A program made the translations under genes and the position numbers. From Pirellulales bacterium (lineage in GTDB: Bacteria; Planctomycetota; Planctomycetia; Pirellulales; Lacipirellulaceae): 64,000 bases of DNA. Below, piece by piece: positions 47,586 to 57,044 of this stretch (position 1 is its first letter; each line of letters opens with the position of its first letter). The stretch is taken from positions 897,985 through 961,984 of the forward strand of contig JAHBXQ010000001.1 of NCBI GenBank assembly GCA_019636345.1, given 5' to 3'. The notes under the pieces were generated by a model. That model ran no database searches and was not told where the DNA came from. It worked only from the letters and a program-made list of their open reading frames with translations.

Positions 47586-48242
47586 CTACTCGACCGGCGC
47601 CGGGACGACGACCGCGTCGACATGCCCGTCGAGATAGGCGTAATTGCGGGCCCCGTCCTCGCCGGGGGGGCCGTGAAATGCCGCGAAGTCGTAGACGATC
47701 CACACCGTGCCGCTTCCTCCCGTGACGAACGGACTGGCGAGCACCTGCGGGCGGGTCTTCCCCTCGAACAGCAGCGACGGGTACTCGTAGCTCAACCCCT
47801 CGCGCTCAAACCACGTTTCGTATTGCACCGCGGCGGGGTCCGCGGCTTCGGCCTCCGACGGGGTGTAGTAGTCGCCCGGACAATGGAACAACTCGCGATT
47901 GTTCTCGCAGAAGGGCGCCAGCACGTCGAAGATCGACGGCAACCCCTCGGAATTCGCCGTCCGAGGCAACCGGGCGGTTTTTGGAAACTTGCCTCGTTCC
48001 CCCTGGCGGTCGAGATACTGAGTCAGCGCCAATCCCACCTGGCGCAGGTTGTTCTTGCACTGCGTGCTGCGAGCGGATCGCCGCACCGATTGTACTGCCG
48101 GCAGCAGCAGGCCCAGCAGGACTCCGATGATCGCGATCACGACGATCAACTCGACAAGCGTAAAGGCGGTCGCCCTGCCCTTGCCGCAGGCGCCGGCCTG
48201 CTGCGTCGGGTTGAAGAAGCAAGTTCTGCACGAGATTCGCAT
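47586..48242 (-). CDS. Type IV pilin-like prepilin (DUF1559 family)
   Basis: 218 residues. The N-terminal methylation/cleavage motif [20 protein letters not shown] is classic and is followed by the DUF1559 block ([10 protein letters not shown]-, [12 protein letters not shown]) and a C-terminal [11 protein letters not shown] motif of this planctomycete-expanded family. The residue before the cleavage site is Ala (GRATA-F) instead of the nearly invariant Gly. ATG 48242 yields a 25-residue basic leader. Probably processed by a prepilin peptidase; role at the surface or in secretion is unknown. Confidence 0.88.
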   Translation of the reverse strand: MRISCRTCFFNPTQQAGACGKGRATAFTLVELIVVIAIIGVLLGLLLPAVQSVRRSARSTQCKNNLRQVGLALTQYLDRQGERGKFPKTARLPRTANSEGLPSIFDVLAPFCENNRELFHCPGDYYTPSEAEAADPAAVQYETWFEREGLSYEYPSLLFEGKTRPQVLASPFVTGGSGTVWIVYDFAAFHGPPGEDGARNYAYLDGHVDAVVVPAPVE

Positions 48243-48436
48243 TGCCCCCTCCCCGGGGACTTGCTGCGCACCAAGTCCCCCGTCCGGCACGTCCTGACCC
48301 GATGATAGGCATTAACCCGCGAGGACTCCCCAAGTTTCGCAAGAAGCCTCGATCGGAGAAAGTCCGAAAACCGCGAGCAGCCGCTTCAGGTGCGCGCAAA
48401 CCTTTCCCGCAAGCAGACTTGGGAGACGGCCGACGG

Positions 48437-50362
48437 CTACCAGAACACGGCGTACAACGCCAGCGTCAGGAGGACGACCACCACGCCGCAGGCCTTCGCC
48501 CCGGGCGAGCCTTCGACGTTCATCTTCTCGTTCACCGGCAAGTCGACCGGTTTCGCGAGCGGATTCAGCACGGTCATCGCCGTCAGCACCGCGATCACGG
48601 CGAAGAAGCAAATTGCCATGCGGTCGAGAAACGCCATGTCCGGCATGGCGTACTTCAGCCCGCCGTACATCAGCGGGTTGATGACCAATCCCACCGTGCC
48701 GGCGCTGCGGGGGGCGCGGTGGACCAACAAGCCGAACAGGAAAATCGCCAGCACGCCCGGCGAGATGAAGCCCTGGAACTCCTGGATGTAGTTGAAGATG
48801 TTGCCGAACACGGGCTTGCCCAGGTTCGGGGCGATCAGCAGCGCGATCAGCACGAACACGACCGTGGCGACGCGACCGACGCTCACCAACTCAAACTGCG
48901 AAGCTCCTTTGCGGAGGCGGTGGTAGATGTCCATCGTGAAGATCGTCGACGCCGAGTTCAGCATCGACGCCAACGAACTGACGACCGCTCCGAAGATGGA
49001 CGCCAAGACGAATCCCAGCACGCCGCTGCCTGGCTTGAGCAGGTTCTTCAGCAACGTCGGGAACGCCGCGTCGAAGTCGTAGCCGACGAGCGTGCCGCCT
49101 TCCTTGGCGCCCTTCTGTGCGGCGGTCGCGACGAGGTCGGCGTTCAGCGCAGCTAGTTCGTCAGGCGACTTCCCGCCCAGGTCGGGCGTCTCGGTCTCCG
49201 CAAGCCGGGCGTTGTTGGCGACGACCTTGGCGACTTCGTCGGGGTAGAACTGGGCGAAGCCGCTGTGGATTTCGACCGTGTCGTCCAGCCCTTCGACAAT
49301 TGATGCGAGGATCTTCTGGTTCTTCTTCTGTCCCAGGTCGCGCAATTCCGAGTTGTAAAGATTAAACGCCAGAATGCCGGGGATGACGACGACGAACGGG
49401 ATCAGCAGCTTCAAAAACGCTGCAAAGACGATCCCCTTCTGCCCCTCGGCGAGCGACTTCGAACCCAAGGTGCGTTGGGTGATGTACTGGTTGAGGCCCC
49501 AGTAGAAGAAGTTGGGGATCCACAGCCCGACCACCAGCGCCGTCCAGGGGATCTTCTTGTCGGATCGCGGGCGGACCATGTGGAGCTTCCCCTCGGGAAG
49601 ATCGCCCTGGTTGAGGAGCTTGAATCGCTCGAAGTTGCTCGCCTCGGCAAGTTGCTCGACGGTGACGTTCTTCGGGTCGCGGGCCGACTTGATCAATTCC
49701 GCCGGGTCGGCCGAGCCGATCGCCTGCAGGGCCAGATACGCGATCACCCCGCCGCCGACGATCAGCGCGGCGCCTTGGATAAGGTCGGCCCAGGCACACG
49801 CCTTCAGCCCCCCCGCGAACACGTACGCGGCCGCCAGGATGCCGATCGTCCAGCAGCCGACGGTGATGTCGCCCCAGTCGAGCCCCAGCCAGTTTTTGTC
49901 GGCGAAGAAAACGCTGATGACCTTGGCGCCCGAATAAATGACCGACGCCGTGGGGACCCCCACGAGGATGATCATCGACACGATCGCCATCACCGTGCGG
50001 GCAAACGTGTTGTAACGGTATTCGAGGAATTCGGGGATCGTGTAGATGCCGCTCTTAAGGAACTTGGGCAAGAACACGAACGCGACGACCACCAGCGTGA
50101 TCGCGGCCATCCATTCGTAGCTGGCGATCGCCATCCCCAGCCAGTCGGCCGCCTCGCCGCTCATTCCGACAAACTGCTCGGTCGAGATGTTGGCGGCGAT
50201 CAGCGAGAACCCGACCAGCCACCACGTGAGCCCGCGCCCGGCGAGGAAGTAGTCCTGGGCGCCATGCTCGCTGTGCGTCTGTTCGCCGCGGCTCTTGAGA
50301 AGTCCCACGGCGATCACCGTGACGACGAACCCGACGAACACGAGAATGTCGATACCGTCCAT
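48437..50362 (-). CDS. Sodium:solute symporter (SSF family, SGLT-like)
   Basis: 641 residues, about 14 membrane helices. SSF marks: FLAGRGLTWWLVGFSLIAANIS, EFLEYRYN, GAKVISVFF, AGGLKACAWADLIQG and FGAVVSSLASMLNSASTIFTMDIY, whose Ser/Ser-Ala run forms the sodium site. It resembles the SGLT branch, which imports sugars or myo-inositol with sodium. A soluble loop of about 90 residues (roughly 375-460) is longer than in many relatives. The ATG at 50362 is the natural start (MDGIDILVFVGFV). Substrate is not determined. Confidence 0.93.
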   Translation of the reverse strand: MDGIDILVFVGFVVTVIAVGLLKSRGEQTHSEHGAQDYFLAGRGLTWWLVGFSLIAANISTEQFVGMSGEAADWLGMAIASYEWMAAITLVVVAFVFLPKFLKSGIYTIPEFLEYRYNTFARTVMAIVSMIILVGVPTASVIYSGAKVISVFFADKNWLGLDWGDITVGCWTIGILAAAYVFAGGLKACAWADLIQGAALIVGGGVIAYLALQAIGSADPAELIKSARDPKNVTVEQLAEASNFERFKLLNQGDLPEGKLHMVRPRSDKKIPWTALVVGLWIPNFFYWGLNQYITQRTLGSKSLAEGQKGIVFAAFLKLLIPFVVVIPGILAFNLYNSELRDLGQKKNQKILASIVEGLDDTVEIHSGFAQFYPDEVAKVVANNARLAETETPDLGGKSPDELAALNADLVATAAQKGAKEGGTLVGYDFDAAFPTLLKNLLKPGSGVLGFVLASIFGAVVSSLASMLNSASTIFTMDIYHRLRKGASQFELVSVGRVATVVFVLIALLIAPNLGKPVFGNIFNYIQEFQGFISPGVLAIFLFGLLVHRAPRSAGTVGLVINPLMYGGLKYAMPDMAFLDRMAICFFAVIAVLTAMTVLNPLAKPVDLPVNEKMNVEGSPGAKACGVVVVLLTLALYAVFW

Positions 50363-50656
50363 GAATGTGCGCCTTGCAAGGAACCTGCGAAACGGCGCCG
50401 GCGGCGGATTTCAAACCGCCTTGCGAGCCCGATCGGCGACCGTCAGACGAGCCTCGAAAGGGCCCATCATAAACGTCGATTTCGCGCAGTGCTACTGCCT
50501 TTGGGCCGTCGAGCCGGGGGGCGACAGGATCAGTCCGATGCGGCGTCGCCGGAGGGAGCTCGCGCCATGGCGCGAAGGCGCAAAGAAAGCCGCCGAGAGC
50601 CCGGCGCGAACTGGCGTCAATGGAGCGGTCGGACGCCCGAATCCGGTCGAGGGGGG
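50363..50656. other. Intergenic region, nothing recognised
   Basis: About 294 bases between the symporter and the sigma-54 activator gene, presumably the symporter promoter region. I could not identify a specific element. Confidence 0.35.
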
Positions 50657-52537
50657 CTACTCCTCGTCGCCGGTCGGCATGCCGAGTTGGCGCATCTTGC
50701 GATACAGGTTCGAGCGGTGCAGGCCGAGGCGCTGTGCGGCCGTGGTCATGTTGCCGCGTTGGGCTTCGATCGTTTGGCGGATGAACCGGTCCTGAAACTG
50801 CCGGGTCGCCTCGGCGAGGGTCGCTTCGAGATCGACTGCGGGGCCCGACTCCTGCAAACCCGGGTCGAGGAACGCGAGGTCGTCCAGTTCGACGGCCTCT
50901 CCGCTCGACAGATACGCCAGCCGCTCGCACACGTTGCGCAGCTCCCGCACATTCCCCGGCCAAGCGTGCTGAGCCAAGCGCCGCCGAGCCGCGGCCGAGA
51001 AGCTCGGCGTGCGGCGACCCATGTGAACGCAGAACGACCGCAGGAAGAACTCGGCCAGCAGCAGCACGTCCTCTCCCCGCTCGCGAAGTGCGGGAAGTTC
51101 GAGGCTGACCACGTTGAGCCGGAAGAAGAGGTCCTCGCGGAACCGCTTCTGGCGGACCATCGCCCCGAGATCCTGGTTGGTGGCGGCCAGGATGCGGACC
51201 TCGGTATGGATCGGCCGCGAGCCGCCGACCCGCACGACGATCTTGTCCTCAAGCACCCGCAGCAGCTTCGCTTGGCCTCCCGGGCTCATGTCGCCGATCT
51301 CGTCGAGAAACAGCGTCCCCCCCGAGGCGAGTTCGAATTTGCCGGGGCGCGATTCGCGGGCGTCGGTGAACGCCCCTTTCTCGTGGCCGAACAGTTCGCT
51401 CTCGAGGAGCGTCTCGGCGATTGCCGCGCAGTTGACGGCGATGAACGGCTGGTCGCGGCGACGACTGAGGTAATGAATCGAGCGCGCGACGACCTCTTTG
51501 CCGGTGCCGTTCTCACCGAGGATGAGGATCGCCAAGTCCGTGTCGGCAATCCGCCGCACCGTGGAGCGGACCGCTTCGATCGCCGGGCTGTGTCCGATGA
51601 GTTGCACCCCCTCGGCCGCTTGCTCGACGAGCTTCTGGTGTTTGGTGAGCAGCTCCTCGAAGTGTTGCGTGTTTTCCAGAGCCACTGCGGCGTAGGCGGC
51701 CAGCTCGACGAGGCCGCGCTCGTCCTCGTCGCTGAAGTGCCCCTCGCGTTTGTTGAGGACCTCGAAGGCGCCCAGGCAGCGATCGGCGGGGGTAAGCAGG
51801 GGGACGCAAATGAGATTGCGCGTGGTGTAGCCGGTCGACTTGTCGACGGTCCGGTCGATCTCGTTCTCGCCCAGTCCGCCGCCGACGCGGCGCGGCTGAA
51901 GCGTTTGCACGACTTGGCCGGCGACGCCCGTGTTGTCGGGGATTCGCAGCTCGTCGTCCTTGACCCCCAGGGCCGGGCGGGCGATGAGTTGCCGATTCGT
52001 CTTGTCCCACAGGAAGATGCTCGCCCGCTCGGCGCCCAAGAGATCGGCGGCCGTTTCGGCCATCGCCTTGAGGAGCGACTCAGTGCACTCAGCCTGGCCC
52101 CAGCGACGGGTGATGTCGAGCAACCGTTCCAACCGCCGGATGCGACGTTGCCGCTGGACCCGGCTGTGGACCGTCTGAAGGGCCGGTTGGAGGACGTCGG
52201 CCAACTCTGCGAAGACGGCCGGAGTCGTTCCGGCGGCGGTCAGGGCGTACCCCTCTCCCAGCGGGGCGGCGAGCCAGTCGCCAACGGCGGACTGCCGATT
52301 GAGATCGATCGCCTCGGCGGCGGCTTCGGTGGGGAGCAGCTTGGCCGGGGCTCCGCTGGCTGCGACGGCCTCCCACTGCGGGGGATTGGTCCGGACGACC
52401 CCGACGACCTTGGCCCCGGCCGCGCCCCGCATCTCGGGGAGGAGCCGGTTGAGGAACGGGAGCAAATCGTCGCTCTCTGCCGTCGATTCGAGGGCGATTT
52501 TCGCAAGTTCAGCGAGTTGGAGAGTCTTTTCGGGCAT
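50657..52537 (-). CDS. Sigma-54 enhancer-binding regulator with GAF domain
   Basis: 626 residues. A GAF sensor domain (about 150-290) precedes an AAA+ domain with Walker A GENGTGKE (341-348), L1 loop GAFTDA (388-393; GAFTGA is the usual form) and Walker B TLFLDEIGDM, then a Fis-type HTH (NMTTAAQRLGLHRSNLYRKM). It opens sigma-54 promoters when its GAF domain binds a signal. No receiver domain, so it is probably ligand-controlled. ATG 52537 is preferred over an upstream open frame. A -10-like TATAAT lies 57 bases before it on the minus strand. Confidence 0.93.
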   Translation of the reverse strand: MPEKTLQLAELAKIALESTAESDDLLPFLNRLLPEMRGAAGAKVVGVVRTNPPQWEAVAASGAPAKLLPTEAAAEAIDLNRQSAVGDWLAAPLGEGYALTAAGTTPAVFAELADVLQPALQTVHSRVQRQRRIRRLERLLDITRRWGQAECTESLLKAMAETAADLLGAERASIFLWDKTNRQLIARPALGVKDDELRIPDNTGVAGQVVQTLQPRRVGGGLGENEIDRTVDKSTGYTTRNLICVPLLTPADRCLGAFEVLNKREGHFSDEDERGLVELAAYAAVALENTQHFEELLTKHQKLVEQAAEGVQLIGHSPAIEAVRSTVRRIADTDLAILILGENGTGKEVVARSIHYLSRRRDQPFIAVNCAAIAETLLESELFGHEKGAFTDARESRPGKFELASGGTLFLDEIGDMSPGGQAKLLRVLEDKIVVRVGGSRPIHTEVRILAATNQDLGAMVRQKRFREDLFFRLNVVSLELPALRERGEDVLLLAEFFLRSFCVHMGRRTPSFSAAARRRLAQHAWPGNVRELRNVCERLAYLSSGEAVELDDLAFLDPGLQESGPAVDLEATLAEATRQFQDRFIRQTIEAQRGNMTTAAQRLGLHRSNLYRKMRQLGMPTGDEE

Positions 52538-53029
52538 GTTCGGACGGGGCAGGCGCTGCGAAAATGATCGATTACTTCGAGATAGTCGAATCAATTATAC
52601 AACAGTCCTTGGGAAAGTGTAGCTCAAGTGACTAGCGATCCCAATCATACGGATTAGTACGCCAATTCTCCCTATTCCCAGCGGGAGGAACCGCGGCAGA
52701 GACCGTCCTTCGTGGGAACCCCCAAGATCGCCCAAATTGCCCAGGGGCTGCCAGAATCCGCAAGGGAACGCTCAACTACGCGGAGCAGCTCGCTGCCATC
52801 CGCGTCCAGCGGCGGTTCTCCGGTCCTGTCTCTTGGCGGGTTAGGCGTCCGTAGCGGTTCCCGTCCGAAGAGCAGGAGGTATTGCTCCGAGTTTCCAGTT
52901 CCCCTGCGGGGGGGACGCCGGGCCCCTGTGTCATTATGCGAGACAGTGGTATCTTTCGGGCCCCGGCTGCGCTTAGGTACGCGTGGAGTCGGTTGTTCGA
53001 TCGTCGCACCTGGGCCGCAGGAGCCAGCC
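52538..53029. other. Divergent intergenic region between the sigma-54 activator and fabI
   Basis: 492 bases. It includes an AT-rich patch at 52562-52615 with a minus-strand TATAAT, and sequence upstream of fabI in which I recognised only the ribosome-binding site. No gene seen. Confidence 0.4.
52594..52599 (-). promoter_or_regulatory. Candidate -10 box for the sigma-54 activator gene
   Basis: TATAAT on the minus strand, 57 bases before ATG 52537. The region 17 bases further upstream has no good -35, so it may be an extended or activator-dependent promoter. Confidence 0.35.
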
Positions 53030-53857
53030 ATGGGCATGTTTTCGGGAAAGAAGGGCCTCATCACCGGGGTCTTCAACAAGCAATCGATCGCCTGGGCCAT
53101 CGCCGAGCGGATCCTGTCCGAGGGGGGCGAATGCGGCTTCTCCTATATGCCGGATAGGCCCGACGACGAGCGGAAGAAGAATCTCAACCGGGTCGAGAAG
53201 CTCACCGAGGGGATCGAGGGGGTCAAGTTCCTGTTCCCGATGGACGTCACCAACGACGAGCACATCGCCGCGCTCATGTCGAAGTGCGGCGAAGAATTTG
53301 GCAAGCTCGATTTCTTGCTCCACTCGATCGCCTTCGCCCCGCCGGAGGACCTGCGCGGGCCGACGGTCGCCACGAGTCGGGCCGGCTTCAAGCTCGCCAT
53401 GGAGATCAGCGCCTTCAGCCTGATGGCGATCACCAACGCGGCCAAGGACGTGCTGACCGACGGGGCGAGCGTGCTGACCTTGACCTACTTCGGCGGCGAG
53501 AAGTGCGTGCCGGGCTACAACGTGATGGGGGTCTGCAAGGCGGCTCTCGACTCGATCGTGAAGTATCTGGCGTTCGATCTCGGGCCCCGCGGCATTCGCG
53601 TGAACGCCCTGTCCGCGGGTCCGTTGCAGACGATCTCCGGCCGTGGGGCCGGGGTCGACGACATGCTGACTCTGTACGAGGCGATGGCCCCCCTGGGACG
53701 CAACATCACCCACGACGAGGCGGGCAACTGCGGCGCGTTCCTGCTGAGCGACATGGCCAGCGGCGTCACCGCCGAGATCTTCCACCTCGACGGCGGATAC
53801 AACGCGATGGGCTCCCCGGGACGGATGATCGAGAAGTATCGCGCTCGGGAGGCGTGA
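53030..53857 (+). CDS. fabI: Enoyl-[acyl-carrier-protein] reductase (NADH), FabI
   Basis: 275 residues. It catalyses the last reduction of each fatty acid elongation cycle. The short-chain dehydrogenase fold has the FabI-type nucleotide site (GLITGVFNKQSIAWAIA), the block LDFLLHSIAFAP, and the catalytic pair Tyr 163 and Lys 170 in YNVMGVCK (Y-x6-K, the FabI spacing). The substrate-loop region (AGPLQTISGRGAGVDDM) is typical. ATG 53030 follows GGAG by seven bases. Confidence 0.97.
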   Translation: MGMFSGKKGLITGVFNKQSIAWAIAERILSEGGECGFSYMPDRPDDERKKNLNRVEKLTEGIEGVKFLFPMDVTNDEHIAALMSKCGEEFGKLDFLLHSIAFAPPEDLRGPTVATSRAGFKLAMEISAFSLMAITNAAKDVLTDGASVLTLTYFGGEKCVPGYNVMGVCKAALDSIVKYLAFDLGPRGIRVNALSAGPLQTISGRGAGVDDMLTLYEAMAPLGRNITHDEAGNCGAFLLSDMASGVTAEIFHLDGGYNAMGSPGRMIEKYRAREA

Positions 53858-54194
53858 GGGGCGAGCGATAGCGGCGGCGCCGCCGCTGGCGCCGCCAGTC
53901 TCGGGACTCGTTTCTTGTCCCGATCGAAAAACCGGGGTAGGTCGTTTCGTGACAACCTTGGTAAATTCTGCAAACCTTGCGGGCGGCAGGAGGTCGTCGC
54001 GGCGAGGGACGGCGGGCGTTTTTCTGGCGGTGCGAACCGCGTCGAAATGCGCTGCGTAGGATTTGGCGGTCGCGACCGCCGTCCTCGGCACGCCGGTTGC
54101 TTGAGTTGACTTGCGAGTCTGGCGTCGCGCGACGCCAGCGGCGGTACGCCGCCAACGGACAAGGATTCGTCCGCTAACCTACACAGGATCGAGC
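53858..54194. other. Intergenic region with a cluster of perfect palindromes
   Basis: No gene. Perfect palindromes: AGCGGCGGCGCCGCCGCT (53870-53887, 13 bases after the fabI stop, probably a transcript end), GGCGGTCGCGACCGCC (54065-54080) and CTGGCGTCGC/GCGACGCCAG (54119-54138), the last followed by a GGCGG-tacg-CCGCC hairpin. Such density is unusual even at this GC content. Confidence 0.6.
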
Positions 54195-55355
54195 ATGGAT
54201 GCTCTCACTCGCCGGGCCTGCGGGCCCGTGGCGCGACGGCTCGCGCTGGCTCTGGCCGCTCTCGCGCTGGCCGCTGACGCTTCCCGCGCCCCGGCGGCCG
54301 CTTATCGCACGGCGAATTTCACCGTCGACGCGGCGACGCCTCAACTCGCCAAAGAAATCGGCGACGCCGCGGAGAACTGCCGCCGCGTGCTCGCCCTCGA
54401 GTGGATCGGCAAGGAACTGCCGCGCTGGTCGCAGCCGTGCCCGATTCAGGCGCGCGTGGCGCCCCATCTCGGCGCCGGGGGCGAAACGAGTTTCATCTTC
54501 GACGGGGGCGAGGTCTTCGGCTGGCGGATGCAGGTGCAAGGCTCCCGTGAGCGGGTGCTCGATTCGGTGATCCCGCACGAGGTGACGCACACGATCTTTG
54601 CGTCGCATTTTCGTCGTCCCCTGCCCCGTTGGGCCGACGAGGGGGCGTGCACCACGGTCGAGCATGAAAGCGAGATCAACAAGCAGGAGCAGTTGCTGAT
54701 CGAGTTCCTCACCTCGCGCCGCGGCATTCCGTTCAGCAACATGTTTGCGATGCGCGAGTACCCGCGCGACGTGCTGCCGCTCTACGCCCAGGGGCATTCG
54801 CTCGCCCGGTACCTGATCGCCCAGCGCGGCAAGCGGGCGTTCATGCAGTTTCTGGCCGACGGCATGAGCGACGAACACTGGCCGCGGGCGATTCAGAAGC
54901 ATTACCAATACCAGAACCTGCTGGCGCTGCAGGAGGACTGGCTCGGGTGGGTCCGCGTGGGTTGTCCGCCGGTGAAGCCGCAAGGGGACGTGCTGCTCGC
55001 TTCGGCCGAGAGCGACGCCACCGCGACGACTGTGCCGGCTCAGCCGCAAGCGATGGAAGCGACGGCTTCCGCCGTGGCGGAGGAGCCGATCGTGCGGGGG
55101 CAGGATCCCGCGGCGCGCGTCGCGGCCGGCGCCAGTCCCCGGCCGTCGCGAGGCGCTTACGCCCACGACCCCTGGTTGTCGGGGACGGCCCCCTATGAGC
55201 CCGCTCCCGAGCCGCCCGTGACGCCGACTCCGGAGCAGTTGTTCGGTTCGACCGGCCCGGGCGTCGAGTGGCCCGCTGAACGCCCCGCCCCGACCTCGCC
55301 GCAGAACGCGAGCGTGTACGAGGCCATTCGTCAAAGCGACGTCATGCGGCGATGA
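54195..55355 (+). CDS. Secreted zinc metalloprotease-like protein (HEVTH)
   Basis: 386 residues. A signal peptide (to about residue 36, APAAA) leads to a gluzincin-like domain: zinc motif IPHEVTH (His 128, Glu 129, His 132) with a third ligand Glu 149 in RWADEG. The second half (about 270-386) is Pro/Ala/Thr-rich and probably disordered. It resembles MA-clan peptidases of unknown substrate that are common in planctomycetes. Start ATG 54195 chosen because the signal peptide begins there. Not linked to an operon. Confidence 0.8.
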   Translation: MDALTRRACGPVARRLALALAALALAADASRAPAAAYRTANFTVDAATPQLAKEIGDAAENCRRVLALEWIGKELPRWSQPCPIQARVAPHLGAGGETSFIFDGGEVFGWRMQVQGSRERVLDSVIPHEVTHTIFASHFRRPLPRWADEGACTTVEHESEINKQEQLLIEFLTSRRGIPFSNMFAMREYPRDVLPLYAQGHSLARYLIAQRGKRAFMQFLADGMSDEHWPRAIQKHYQYQNLLALQEDWLGWVRVGCPPVKPQGDVLLASAESDATATTVPAQPQAMEATASAVAEEPIVRGQDPAARVAAGASPRPSRGAYAHDPWLSGTAPYEPAPEPPVTPTPEQLFGSTGPGVEWPAERPAPTSPQNASVYEAIRQSDVMRR

Positions 55356-55473
55356 TCTCGATCGACGCTTGCGCCGAGCGCTTTGGAAGCCCGAAATCTT
55401 CGAGCTGACAAGGCGCTCGCCTCGGTCAAAGCCCAAGTCGGAACGCCGGCGCGGTCCGCCGGCTCGCGCCCTG

Positions 55474-56439
55474 TCACCGCGACAGCACGTCGGGCAAGAT
55501 GAATCGCGTGACGTGGTAGAACACCGGGGCGGCGAAGCAGAGCGAGTCGATGCGGCTCAGGACGCCGCCGTGGCCCTCGACGAAGTTGCCGGTCGCCAGT
55601 TCTCCGCGGTCGCGGCGGATCGCGGCCATGGTGATCGACCCCGCGGCGGCCATCGCGGCGATCAGCAGCGACATCGCGGCGCCCTGCCACCAGTGGGGGA
55701 ACGGCGTCGCCCAGGCGAGCGCGGCGCCGATCACCGCGGTGCTGGCCGCCCCGGCCGCGACCCCTTCCCACGACGTCACGGGGTCGATGTTCGGGGCGAT
55801 CATGTGCCGTCCCAGCGCCCGGCTCCAGAACCACTGCAGCAGGTCCGAGGCGAGCACCACGGTCACGAAGAACGACAGCAGCCGGGCGTTGGCCGACTGT
55901 CCCTGCGGCGGGTTCGGATCGAGAAACAACAGCGCCGGGGCGAAGCTGAGGCAGTAGACGCAAATCATCAGCGCGCACTGCACCTTGGCGATCCGCTCCA
56001 GAAATCGGTCTGAGTCGCCCGCAAACGCGCTGCGGGCGGCGATGAACAAGAACGCGTACACGGGAATCAGCCCGCTGAAAAACCCGTAAGTCTCAAAGTA
56101 CTTGTCCAGGTAAACCAGCACGAACTGCATCGGGGTGAACAGGAAGAAGACCCAGAACAGCGCCCGATGATCGCCGATGCGGGTCGGCGTGAGGGTGACG
56201 AACTCGCGCAGGGCCCAAAACGAGATCAGGCCGAACATCGTCACGGTCACCCCCGGGGCGATGAAGGAGACCGCCATCAGGGCGCTGAAGAACCACCAGG
56301 CTTGCAGCCGAGAGTTGAACGACTCGATCGCCCGGCGATCGAGCATCGGCGAGTCGCTGCGGCGCAGCCATTGGCCCGCCGCGGTCGCCGCTCCCAACAG
56401 CGCCGCAATCGTCGCCAAGAGTCCCCAGCTTTGCAGCAT
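55474..56439 (-). CDS. CdsA-like phosphatidate cytidylyltransferase with altered signature
   Basis: 321 residues, about eight membrane helices, the topology of CDP-diglyceride synthases (YnbB branch). The signature region reads AAIRRDRGELATGNFVEGHGG then VLSRIDS: the GHGG core is intact, but the Lys-Asp pair upstream is missing and the first Asp of DRxD is Ser. These residues bind metal and substrate in known CdsA proteins, so activity is uncertain. It follows the PlsC gene by two bases, which implies a joint role in phospholipid or lipid-linked polymer synthesis. Confidence 0.82.
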   Translation of the reverse strand: MLQSWGLLATIAALLGAATAAGQWLRRSDSPMLDRRAIESFNSRLQAWWFFSALMAVSFIAPGVTVTMFGLISFWALREFVTLTPTRIGDHRALFWVFFLFTPMQFVLVYLDKYFETYGFFSGLIPVYAFLFIAARSAFAGDSDRFLERIAKVQCALMICVYCLSFAPALLFLDPNPPQGQSANARLLSFFVTVVLASDLLQWFWSRALGRHMIAPNIDPVTSWEGVAAGAASTAVIGAALAWATPFPHWWQGAAMSLLIAAMAAAGSITMAAIRRDRGELATGNFVEGHGGVLSRIDSLCFAAPVFYHVTRFILPDVLSR

Positions 56440-56441
56440 GG

Positions 56442-57044
56442 TTATGCGTCCTTCAGCCGCAGTACGGCATCGCGGGCCCGGTCGAGGAACTCGTTCTTCG
56501 GCTCGCCCGCTTCCAGCCAGAGCGGCGGTCCGAACGTCACGCTCGACAACAACGGAACCGGCAGAAACTCGCCCCGCGGGAGAATCCGATTCATGTTGTT
56601 GATGTACACGGGAATCAGTTCCAAATCAGGCCGTTTCTTGGCGATGTAGTAGAGGCCGCTCTTGAATTCGCCCGTCTCGTTCCCCTCGCCGCGGCCCCCC
56701 TCGGGGAACAGGATCAGCGAGTGGGTGCGGCCGATCTCGCGGAGCATGAGGTCGACCGGACTTTGGTGAACCTTGATCTCGGTGCGGTCGATCAACAAGG
56801 CGTTGAACACCTTGGCGAGCTTACGCCGGATCGGCCCTCCGACCCAGTAGTCTTTCGCCGCGACCGGCCGGGTGAGCCGCCGCACCTGGTTGGGGAGGCT
56901 CGACCAGACGAGGATCGCGTCGAGATGGCTGGTGTGGTTGGCAAAATAAACCCGTTGGCAGACGTCGGGCTGCGAATCGACCCACCGCACGCTCGCCCCG
57001 CTGATGAAGCGGGCGATCCAGGTTAGCAGCGTTTCGGTGAACAT
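56442..57044 (-). CDS. plsC: 1-acyl-sn-glycerol-3-phosphate acyltransferase
   Basis: 200 residues. It adds the second acyl chain to make phosphatidic acid. The catalytic NHTSHLDA (H-x4-D) and the acceptor-binding FPEGGRGEG (FPEGTR family) are present, along with IPVYINNM. One N-terminal hydrophobic segment. ATG 57044 is chosen; an open frame continues upstream with Pro/Arg-rich sequence. It ends two bases before the CdsA-like gene starts, so the pair is an operon. Confidence 0.9.
   Translation of the reverse strand: MFTETLLTWIARFISGASVRWVDSQPDVCQRVYFANHTSHLDAILVWSSLPNQVRRLTRPVAAKDYWVGGPIRRKLAKVFNALLIDRTEIKVHQSPVDLMLREIGRTHSLILFPEGGRGEGNETGEFKSGLYYIAKKRPDLELIPVYINNMNRILPRGEFLPVPLLSSVTFGPPLWLEAGEPKNEFLDRARDAVLRLKDA

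Noticed and set aside
49475-52567. Open reading frame of 1030 codons on the plus strand
   Set aside because: It runs antisense through both the symporter and the sigma-54 activator genes, which have unmistakable family motifs; it is a GC shadow.
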